Below, piece by piece: positions 26,111-37,500 of a DNA stretch of 64,000 nucleotides; within the stretch, counting starts at the first letter, position 1; every line of letters begins with the position of its first letter. This DNA comes from Balanoglossus misakiensis. Taxonomy: Eukaryota > Hemichordata. A program made the position numbers and the translations under genes. Location of the stretch: positions 3,286,001-3,350,000 of the forward strand of contig CM082586.2 in NCBI GenBank assembly GCA_040954595.2, given 5' to 3'. Under the pieces are notes generated by a model, which saw nothing but the letters and a program-made list of their open reading frames with translations, ran no database searches and was not told the origin of the DNA.

Positions 26111-26741
26111 AATACACTAACTGTATAGAATCATTCTCAGTCTGTCGTTTGGTTGCCATACTGTGTGAATGGTGATGTCCTAGCTGGCGCCTAAATTATC
26201 TGTTTTACAAAATTAACAAGGTGATAGTGTCTAATATTATACACTTAATCAGTGACGCAAGTTCAAGATAACTACACTAGCTACTCGTCAATGAATAACC
26301 ACCTGTAGATATGAGGTATTGGAATTGTCGTTATTGCAGTAAAGTACAAATCTGCACACAACTTGCGAATAAAAAAGCTATCTGTTAAAGTTTTGGGTGT
26401 TTGTGCATTTACCAACATAACACCAAAACGATAACTTTGAAGAAATGCCAGAAACAACTAATATTGGGGATTAAATTTGTTCTACTATGGTAGTGTTCCT
26501 TTGTGCAAATTACATTCCGATGGCCGAAATCCTGTAGTTGACTGCTTACAAGGACACGGGATAAATAAGGAATTCCCCATACATTAAATTTAGTTACTAA
26601 GATTGCGAGTGATAGCGGTTACCAAGCAGCCGGACTTCGTTATCTATTGATGACGATTTGTTACCAAAGAAAGGTTTCTTGTGACGTCATGTTTTGCATG
26701 TATATTGGTTATTTATGTTTGGTGAGAAAACTTAAGGAGTT
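26111..26741. other. Intergenic A-B, no gene seen
   Basis: AT-rich sequence with only short random frames. I see no RNA gene, repeat or conserved coding. Confidence 0.6.
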
Positions 26742-26773
26742 CACGTGGTGGCCACCCCATACACCGATAAATA
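26742..26773 (+). promoter_or_regulatory. Possible mucin B promoter: CACGTG E-box and TATA-like site
   Basis: CACGTG at 26742-26747 and GATAAATA at 26766-26773, about 155 bases before the start codon. A start near 26797 would lie in a pyrimidine-rich CATTC context. This is motif evidence only. Confidence 0.35.
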
Positions 26774-26919
26774 CCCTGTCAGTCCCCACCTTCATCATTC
26801 AAACTCGCCCACTCTGCACTCAAGGAACCAGGCAACGTGGCACTGAAGAAAACTCAGCCGAAAGTTTGAGTAAATCGAGCTCTTTAAAAGCTGGAAAGCG
26901 GCCTAAACAGCGCATATCC

Positions 26920-26925
26920 ATGTAA
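26920..26925 (+). promoter_or_regulatory. Start-stop upstream ORF (ATGTAA)
   Basis: An ATG directly followed by TAA lies two bases before the mucin B start ATG at 26928. If the transcript begins upstream, ribosomes would meet this minimal uORF first, which could lower initiation at the mucin start. Confidence 0.4.
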
Positions 26926-26927
26926 CT

Positions 26928-28561
26928 ATGATCAAGTTTTACCGCAGATTCCTCTTCCTGACGGTTTTAGCGGCTCTAGAGTGCAGCGGACGCCAAGTTA
27001 AATTAGACAGGTGAGTTCGTGATACGTCCAACCTAGCATTTTTGTCAGTTCAGTGATTGCAACCAAAGTATGCCCATACAGAACTTCACAAGTCCTTCAA
27101 ACGAATGTACATGTATATCTGGAATACTAGCTGCTCCGATTTTTGTCTCATTGTTTCGGACCTGCCCAACCAACGACCCTGTCATTATAGTTTAGCACAC
27201 TGCAGAAAGTTTTATTGCTCGGTGGATAACGCTAATAATTGCAGAAAAATTACTGCATGACAAGCAAACGCAGTGTGTCCATGGTAAACAAGCGCTGGCT
27301 CGGACATGTAGAAATTCCTACTCACTGGTGGTCACTAAACGTTCTGCTGCATTTTTTTTGTGATGGAGACAACTACACGCCCTAGCAACATTCGCAGTTG
27401 ATGTTTATATATCTCAAACTTATCCGGACAGAAATAGATAAGAATATACATATAACTGTTTTCCGTTGGTCCCCCTTCTTTGTCGCGATTTACGTTTATT
27501 TCGTGAATGACAGACGCCCTCATTTCTGACAGTATACTCCCGCACCCTTTGATGTATTTTTTTAAAATTGTGGAATCTCACCAGTTTTGATAATCGCGTA
27601 GATATTAGTTTCAGGTGTGGACAGCTACGGAATAAATTCCGCCACATCCGTTGTGACGTGACCAAGTTCCGTTGGAGCACCGTATCCGTCATGTTGACGA
27701 AGTCATTACATCACAATCACAAAGCTTATCGCCGTGTCAGATTCCTTTGAGATTGCCAATTTCAACAGTTAAACAGGATATTTGCTTACAGTCGGTTTAT
27801 TTCAAACCAGTACACGTCAGAATCTACGTCAACATTCCTATCTCCCAAAAGCAATGTCTGATTTTCGTGTTTTTTTCTCCCTAATTTGGGTACATTTCTG
27901 CAGCCATATATAGTTTGTTTTATTTTGGACAGACTCAGTCTACATCGTGATAATGTTCAAGCAATCAGGTGATTTGTGAAAAACTTTGAAACAGCCGAGG
28001 CATCAATCAGTACGTGTGCAGAAAGAGGAGCCTGAGTAATGTCTTGAGTGAAGGTCTTAGTTGATATTTAACACGGAAAACGTTATCATTTTGTACATTT
28101 CATGCGGATCTGCTGCTTCCGTAGGATCTTAACTGATAAGAACGCGGAAAAGTTAGCTTTTGATGCGGACCTGCTGCTTCAGGAACTACCTCACAGTTGA
28201 GAGATTTAAAACATTATAAACACCTCCTATGTGCCTACCACCGTTAGTATAGTCTGAAACTATTGCTGATAGTCTGAACAGAACAGGTTAATCAATATAT
28301 CGGTTTTAGTTTATCGATGGAACATGGCATTATATGATATGAAATCATCGATAAAGGAATTACGATGATCAGAACGCTCTAAATGATAAAATCTCGCTAC
28401 CTTCAGAAAAATGTCTTCGCTCGGATGACATATTTACCCTCAAAGTACAATGTAACTTGGTTTAATTTTGTTGTATTTGCTCATTCTCTTCTGTAGTCTC
28501 GGTGACGATGCTCTGATTGACCAGTTGTACCTATTACGTCACAAAGGTGGAGCTGACCAAG
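26928..28561 (+). CDS. Mucin B: signal peptide and N-terminal motif exons
   Basis: Exon 26928-27010 encodes MIKFYRRFLFLTVLAALECS, a basic n-region and hydrophobic core with likely cleavage after CSG. Exon 28497-28561 adds LGDDALIDQLYLLRHKGG. Gene C has the related [13 protein letters not shown] at 44024-44097, so this short helix-like motif is a shared feature of the mature N terminus. The phase-2 first intron is also shared. Confidence 0.8.
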
Positions 28562-31500
28562 GTAAACAACTAACATCTAATCACAAACAACTAACATCTA
28601 ATCACAGGACTGTCCTTCTACAAGACATTAAGAATCCATCTTCAACTTTTCTCAGCATGGCGGTTTGTAAGACATCAAGCAACATGGCGCGTAGGCAAAG
28701 CCAGGCATGGTTGAACAGAGTGTAGCGACCCCACTGCATTCACGACCAAGAGTTGATCCCTTCCCTCTCGAGCTGAGTACACACAGTTATGTAATGTGTC
28801 GCTCGGTGTCGTTCGAAAACTTTAATAAAATGGAATTATTTTGCCACGTATACGTAATGATGCGTAACCTGGTGATTTCGACAGTGGGGTCGATCTGAAC
28901 TATTTAACCCACCAGTACACATGACATGCGTGGTTAGGGCCAGGAGAAAGGCAACTAGCAACCTGAACCGTAAAAGACAATTCGCATATATTAAGCAAAA
29001 ACGGCAAGAAATGTGACAGAAACGAGATCACTTCACCAGAAAAATAACCAAAAAAGGTAATCTAACAGTCACACAACAAGGACAGTTATTAAAATGATCA
29101 CGTGCTCAAAAGGTTGGTGACCCATCAATGTACACATGTACGTTTGACACTTGAGTGTTGCTAGGCAAAATTTATGAAGACGCCTACGCGTTCGTACACA
29201 GTCTGGACTGGTATCGAAATCGCACGAGATAATGGGCACTTATACAGTAAGTATCAGAATCTCAGAAGATATCGTTGCCAAGGGTTCGGACTCTACTGAC
29301 GCTTTCAGCAGAGCGCCCCCTCTAAAGAAAGACATAACTGATCCATGTCATTCAGAACCGTCCTCAGAATCCTGCTTATTCCTGCCAAATGATAACACAC
29401 GCCTGCAAAGCAGACAATTCTGAAAAAGATATGCTTACGCACTCCTTTTAAAAACCCAAACCTTGGAGGTTACGATGATACTTATTTAAATCCTACTTCC
29501 TCGATAATTTTAAAGTCCCCATCACAAATAAAGTCATGATCTGACAGAACATTCTTCTCTGTAGATATTGGTGTGAAGGCGGCTCCCATGATCCCACGAG
29601 CGCCGACGCTGCCAGCAACGACTCATGTACCATCTACAGCGAGATCGACTACACAGCCCACGACAAGCACGGTCCCAACCACAACAACAAAGCGAACTAC
29701 GTTGCCACTGGTAACCGAAGCTCCAGCGACGACAGGTCGGTACCATTTCGCGGATCTGGATGATCAGTTTTTGTTTGTGACGTGTAACAGAGAGGGTGGG
29801 GCAGACAGACAGACACACAGACACACAGAGAGACACTGAAGCCAGACAGAGACAGACAAATAAACAGACAGACAGACAGACAGACAAAAAAGTCCATTTG
29901 GATGGTTTCAGATGCCCACCCAAAAGACTGGCCTAACGGGGGGGGGGGCTACATTGTACTTTCAATGCAGTCCTATAACAATCACAACCATACCTTTATC
30001 ATACTTCACGGGTGAGACATTAAAAACCAGAACCCTACCTTGCGTCATCCTACAGGTCCACCACCACGTGAATCCGGGTACTGCGCCACCTGGGGAAAGG
30101 ACCAATACCAAACCTTTGATGGTTCTCACTACATGTACCAGGGTTCGTGTACCTACAAGCTGGTCTCCGATTGTTTCAGCGCATTATTCGACGTCTACGT
30201 TCACAACGATGGCGACTGCGAGTACAAAGCGTGCAAACGGTCCATCACCGTCGACACCACAGGGGATCCGAGAAACGGTGTTTATCTGACGGTAGAAGAT
30301 GACGGACGCGTGTCGGTATCCAAGGGCGACCAGAGCCTCGCCATCCCAACATTCATAGACGCCCTTCTGATCGAGAAGATAGCCCATTACATCGTCATTC
30401 GCAGCAGTCTTGGCTTCAGTGTTGTCTGGGATACCAGAGAATATATTGGCGTCTCCGTCACAACCGACTACTGGGACCATACCTGCGGACTCTGCGGCCA
30501 CTACAACGGCGATCCAAGCGACGATTTCACTGATTCCAGCGGTCATGTTCAAAGTGACCCTTACGACTTCGCAGAAAGCTGGAAGGTTATACTGGACGAT
30601 GAAGGTCAGTACCATCTGGAAGATATGGTAAAGAGAAAGTAGTCGTTAATTTTTCATAACCAATTGATTTTTTTTGTTATACGCATCAACCACAGTTTCG
30701 TCTTATACTGGAGACATGATAGGTAACCCAATACAGATGTACAAAGTCTTCCGAAATCAAAATTATTTTGACCATCTGATTTCTTGGTGAGATAGGAGCC
30801 GTCAATGTACTCAATATTCCTATCATATACCACAATTCAATAATTTTCACGTTTGGTTTTCTTTTATTGTGTAAAAAATAACTTTTCGTTTCCGACAGGC
30901 TGCGATGCAACCCCGCCATTACCACCTGTGTGTACATCTGTGTACATCCCACCAGTATATCGGGACCAGTACACAGAATTCATTCAACATCAAGCTTACG
31001 TCTCATACACGTGTGCTCAGTTGGAACAAGCGCCATTCGACCAGTGTCATGCAGTAAGTTAAACGCGCAATAATCGCACAGAAAAGTACTTTTATGATGA
31101 CTGCTGATTATGCATGCTACAAGCGTCCTCACATAAAGTGTACAAATGTATGACAATACACAGAAGACGCTGTCTTTGCTATAACTACACAATGCCAGTG
31201 CTGGGTTTTCTTCAAAACGCTTGCAAATAATGTTTTTTTCTCTCCAGATCGTCGACCCACAGCCTTACATTGACGCTTGTGAACACGAGACCTGCAACTG
31301 CAACGAAACCGACGCTTCGTGTCCGTGCGATAATTTCGAAGCTTATGCACGTGAATGCGAAAGGAACGGAGTTACTCTGGACTGGAGGACTGATCAACTT
31401 TGTCGTAAGTGGCAGTAGACTGATCGTGTATCTTTCGAGATGCCGGTTGAAATGGCATGATTTACTATTTTTGATTACACTAGATTAAGTTTAATAATAT

Positions 31501-34500
31501 ATTTCAGCGATTACTTGTAAACCGGGGTTTGTGTACGACCACTGCGGAACGACTTGCCCCAGTACGTGCCTTCAGAAACAACCGATCTGCGAGGACGATT
31601 TCTGCGTGGACGGGTGTCGCTGTCCGGACGATACATACTTGCATGATGGAGAGTGTGTGGATCTGTCTGAGTGCACGTGCACCTATCAGGGTGAGGAGTA
31701 TCCACCCGGTTCGGTGCTGTCCAAGGACTGCAATGAATGGTGGGTAATTAAGCCATTTACCTTGAGGACACACCACGTCCGTACATCTCACTGCTATCAT
31801 TATCTAAGTTTATTGCACATACAAAATAATCCATGGAATTAAAAAGCAAGCGATAAGCTTTAACAATCTTGTACCATTTTTATTCAGCTTATGCCACAAT
31901 GGGAAATGGGATTTCTGTACAGACAACCAGTGCGACGGTTAGTAAATTTGGCGTTTAGAAAGATTCATATCATGTTTGATTTGAAATGACAAAAAATCAT
32001 CAGATTTTCAAACGTTTGATAGTTTACGTAAATTATCTGTCCTTTGATGTATAGGCGTTTGTTCCATCTGGGGAGACCCACATTTTGAGACTTTCGACGG
32101 TCGAAAGTACAATTTCCACGGGGAGTGCACCTATGTGGTTGTCGAGAACTGTTTTGATGCGGCCAGTGACTACAGAATCGTCGGCGAGACCTCGTCCTGC
32201 AGCTTGATTGATAGTCACACCTGTCTGTCCAGTGTGCACATCTACGTTGGAACATCTCACGTGAAGTTGAAGAAGAACCACGAGGTTATCGCGAATGGCG
32301 AGGACGTGACGTCATTTCCTTATGATCTGGAGGGCGCCGTACTGATAGAGAAAGTGACTTCAATGTTTTTGAAGGTGAACTGCTCAATGCAATTTTAGAA
32401 TGATAAATTTTTTATCAAAGGTTCTGCGACTACCAACGTGTGCAATTGAAAATGGCTGCCAAGTATGTGACAAGAATCGACAGACAAAAGTTTCCATAGA
32501 AATTGAAATATATGTACATGTACATGTAGTAAAGAGTGAAAGTAACTCTTTTCCCTCTGAAAATCTGTCAAGTATGTTCTTCAACCAAAAATGAAGTAAC
32601 AATAGCCGAACATGTGCTTTACAACTTACAGGCAACCCTACATAACGGGTTACAAGTATTGTGGGATGGAGACACAAGAGCCTACGTCACAGCCACGGCA
32701 GAGCATGCCAACAACACTTGTGGTCTGTGCGGAACATTCAACAACAATCAACTCGATGACTTTTACACTAAACAAGGTAAACCACAGATACAAATACATG
32801 TCAAAACATTGTCTGAAGACAATAGATTAGAGCACGGTTACCGTGATTAGAGTTAATCATCTTCACCAAATTCGCTAAAGGATCTGAATATAGGTTTGAA
32901 ACTATTTTTCGAGCTATAGCTTTAGCCATATTTTCATACTGGCCGAAAAAATGTAATGTCGTGGAATTTTGCTTTTTTTAGGGGATATCGAAGTGAACCC
33001 GACTGATTTTGGTAACAAGTGGAAGTACGACCAAAGCTGTGCCAACGTTCCTTCAAGCGACCTTTATGCTGTGAATCCGTGTGATCTGTACTCTCAGAAT
33101 GCGGCGCAGGCAGCACAGACTTGTTCGCGCATGAACACTGATCCTATATTTCAAGGTTCGAAAATGATTTTTTAATTATTTTTCTGCCATCAAGACGTTC
33201 AGGAAACAGGAATATGCTATATGCAAAGTTTGAGAAGTTTTGTGACTGAAATTTTCTCAGAAATAAATCTAGCCTAAAGGTTACCGCTTGCATCATTCTA
33301 AAGTACCTCGCTTTACACGTCTAACTTCCCAGCATGCCACTCGGTTCTCCTCCCAACGACTTACATTCAGAGCTGCATCTACGATTTCTGCAAGTGTGAA
33401 GACAATTCCTGCCACTGCGATGCGTTTGCGCATTATGCGCACGACTGCGCGCAGAGGGGCGTTGTCATCGATTGGAGGTCATCAACCCTAGAATGTGGTG
33501 AGTAGTACGATTTTAAAACGACTCACAACGTCAGAGTTTTTATAACGCGAATATTGAATACTCAGTTGAGCTTACTGTGCCCTGGTAGCCAAGTTTGAAA
33601 AAATGGTAAAATAACCATGTTTTGGTGGCGCGCATCAAGCATCTCGATACTTTCCAGTCTGGGAGCATCTTTATGGTAACAGAGCAATATTGGATATTTA
33701 GCAGGTTCTATGTATCGTATATTTTAATCCGGATGTTTCACCACAGACACGAACTGCGATGCCGGTAAAGTCTACGAGCCGTGTGCGAACAGCTGTTCCA
33801 CAACCTGCCCGCTCAACACAGATCTGTACGGCGACTGCCATCCACAGTGTGTCGAGGGATGCGTCTGTCCGCAAGGGATGGTACTCGATCCGAACGGTCG
33901 GTGCGTGCCGGACGACAAGTGTCCGTGCACTCACGGTGGTCAAGTGTACGACCACGGCCAAACCTTGATGAAGCTGTGTGAAACCTGGTAAGAAGTTCTC
34001 CACAAAGATGGGCAAATTTATGTTCACATCGTCGTCAACTGAGTATTCTCTTTAGTAACATTTCAAAACTGACCAACACAATCACAGACTAACACCATCT
34101 GAATCTTTTACAGTATCTGTGATGGCGGCAACTGGCAATGTGACGGCATGACCTGCCCGACAGGGGTGACGTGTCCCCCCAACATGGAGCACACGGACTG
34201 CGTGTCGGAGTGCGTGCAGACGTGCAGCAACTACGCCGACTTCGAGGGTTGCACGCCCGCCGAGTGCGAACCTGGCTGTCAGTGCTCGGCCGGCTACGTG
34301 TGGAACGGCCAGGAATGTGTCCTCCCGTCTGAGTGTCCCTGCATGCATGGCGGCAAGGAGTATCAGCCCGGGGATATCATCAAAGTGGACTGCAACAAAT
34401 GGTAGGTTGTTCTCCCGGCTTGGTAGTCCTTGAATGAGCATATGCTATGCACACAGCTAACCTTTATGAGCAGAGCAACACAACATTTAGTCTTACTCTG

Positions 34501-37500
34501 AGTCTCTTTAATACTTCTTACCACTGCATTTGTTCTCGTTACTTCACAGCGCATGTCAAGGAACCCAGGGATGGCAGTGTGAGCAGAACAGCTGCGCAGG
34601 TACGAAAAATGTCCTGGTGACAATCGATATATTAGGCTTCTTCTTTCCAGACACGTTCATAGGCAGTTATCAGGAAAGGTCTTTCAGGAACAAATCACTC
34701 TAATCCTGATCCCAACCGATCATCATTGTTCATACTTCTCTGCCTTTTCCAGGTCAATGTAGCGTATTCGGAGATCCTCATTTCGAAACTTACGACGGCA
34801 AGCAGTACGAGTTCCAAGGAGATTGCGCGTACTATGTCTCCCGTAGCAACGACCAAAATGGCCACAAGTTCGCGGTGATTGCCGAGAACATTCCTTGTGG
34901 AACCAGCGCAGTGACGTGTTCAAAATCCATCACCATGACGATAGGTGAGTTCCAAGAATAAGCATGCGCCATTTCAAAATATGATATTTCGCCAAAGGCA
35001 CGGCACTTTGGAAAAAAACGGTCCGAGCTGTGGAGGCGGTTTACTTTACTCTGCTCTGTGTATCCTTTCGCAGACAACGGTGGTATCACCCACATCCTGC
35101 ATCTGGTCAGAGGGAGTGATCCCGTAGTGCCACCTGGATCAGAGGACGTTTTTCTTGTCAGCCATATTGGATTATATACTTTCGTCCACACTTCGATCGG
35201 TGTGACTTTGCAATGGGATCGAGGAACGAGATTTTACATCAGACTAGACTACGATCATCACAACCAGGTGAGATATAAAAAATCTCCTAGCTATTTCTAT
35301 ATTCTCGTTTTGAGGATTTTTTTCGTTGGGAAACATTTAGAAGTTTTCGTGGAATAGTCTAACCAAGGACATCTTTTACCGACACAGGTTGAAGGTCTGT
35401 GCGGGAATTTTAACGGAAACCAAAACGACGATTTCTTGGGGCCAAGTGGAGGATTCTCGTACACAGATCCCGATATGTTTGGTGACAGTTGGAAGGTAAG
35501 GCCGTGATCCTTGATTATTGTGATTCTATGTTTGATTCCGATCTGGTGCGTAAAAGATGACCAAAAGATTCACCTAATGTATGTGTTTCATTCATTGACC
35601 GACCTTCAGTTCCACCAAGTCAGATATCAACGGTGTTTCCTTTCAGGTACACGACTACTGCCCAGATGCACCCATCGTCCTCAACCCTTGCGAGCTGAAC
35701 CCCCACCGCAAAACCTGGGCCAAGAAGCAGTGCAGTGTTCTGAAGTCGGAGCTCTTCCAGCCTTGCCACGCGGAAGTCCCCTTCGAGTCTTACCTGGAAG
35801 ACTGCGAGTACGACGCCTGCGCATGCGACACGGGTGGCGACTGCGAGTGCCTGTGTACAGCCATCGCTGCTTATGCGCATGAGTGCAATCGGCATGGTGT
35901 ACCTATCGACTGGAGGTCACAAGATCTCTGTCGTGAGTAGTTCCTACCAGGATATTAGAATGGCCTTCCACAATGGATGTTTAAAATGTTGGACAATTTG
36001 AATAGTATTTTTTCATATGAACTCCCAAAGGGCGAGTTCACGGCTTAAAAATACACATCTGTAGATGAAGCAACTTCATCATGTTTAAAATTAAAACTCA
36101 TCATGAAAATTTCGCTTGCATATTTCATTTCAGCTATTAAGTGCGACGGGGTCTGCTGGGAGTTCAAACCCTGCATACCCGTATGTGAATATTCGTGCGA
36201 ACACTTGGATAGACGAGACGATAACAACGAGTGTGAAGATACTTGTGTCGAGGGTTGCGCATGCCCAGACGACCAAAAGTGGGACGGGGAGAAGTGTGTG
36301 TCTGAGTGCCCGACAACAGTAGCGCCAACAGTACCAGAGACAACGGCTCGGACGACCACTGCAGAACCGATTGCCACCACTACAGCTGCTGCAGCGCCAG
36401 AGACAACACGTTCCACCACTGCAGCACCACCGACAACTAGCACTACCACTGCAGCACCACCGACAACTAGCACTACCACTGCAGCACCACCGACAACTAG
36501 CACTACCACTGCAGCACCACCGACAACTAGCACTACCACTGCAGCACCACCGACAACTAGCACTACCACTGCAGCACCACCGACAACTAGCACTACCACT
36601 GCAGCACCACCGACAACTAGCACTACCACTGCAGCACCACCGACAACTAGCACTACTACTGCAGCACCACCGACAACTAGCACTACTACTGCAGCACCGC
36701 CAACAACAACAAGCTCTACTGCAGCACCGCCGACGACGACAACATCTACCACTGCAGAACCAATTGCCACCACTACAGCTGCTGCAGCGCCAGAGACAAC
36801 AAGTTCCACCACTGCAGCACCGCCGACAACGACAAGCTCTACTGCAGCACCATCGACAACAGAAACAATTTCCACCACTGCAGAGTCAATTTCGACCACA
36901 ACATCCGCTGCCGCACCAGAAACGACAGCGACTGTCTCCTCTACCGCAGAACCTTTGGTGCCCACGACTGCAACAAGCACAACCACCGAGCCTCCGACAA
37001 CGAGCGTTCGAGAGACAACCGCAGCTACGACATCAACACAGAGTCCAACAGAAACGCCAGCCAGGACTTGTCCCGTGTGCCCGAGACTATCAGCAGAGTG
37101 TCCCGAGGGGCAGATACTGGAATGGGATGACAATGGCTGCTGTCCAATTCCTATCTGCAACCCAAGTACAACTACATCTGCAGCTGCCACAACACAGGCA
37201 CACCAACAAACTACACGTAAATATCATTTACATAATTCGCACCATCACTGTATCAGGTGACCGAATATGAAAAATCAATTGCCAAGAATAAAAGATTATT
37301 TCCAGTAATTGGCTCCATTGGAAAAGATTGGCGCTTGAATAGTGGCATTTCAAGGCTATCTAACCTATAAGCTCCATTCATTTGATAGCTGGTCTTTCTA
37401 ATCATGTATGAATCATTCACAGAGAAACAGACGACAGAATCTCCGCCAGCCGAAACAACCCCACTGGAAGTCACTACAGCTAAAGCACCACAAGAGACAA

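Noticed and set aside
29232-29423. 63-codon frame in intron 2 of mucin B
   Set aside because: No suitable acceptor and donor, no mucin motif; the exon 28561-29565 junction is already in phase.
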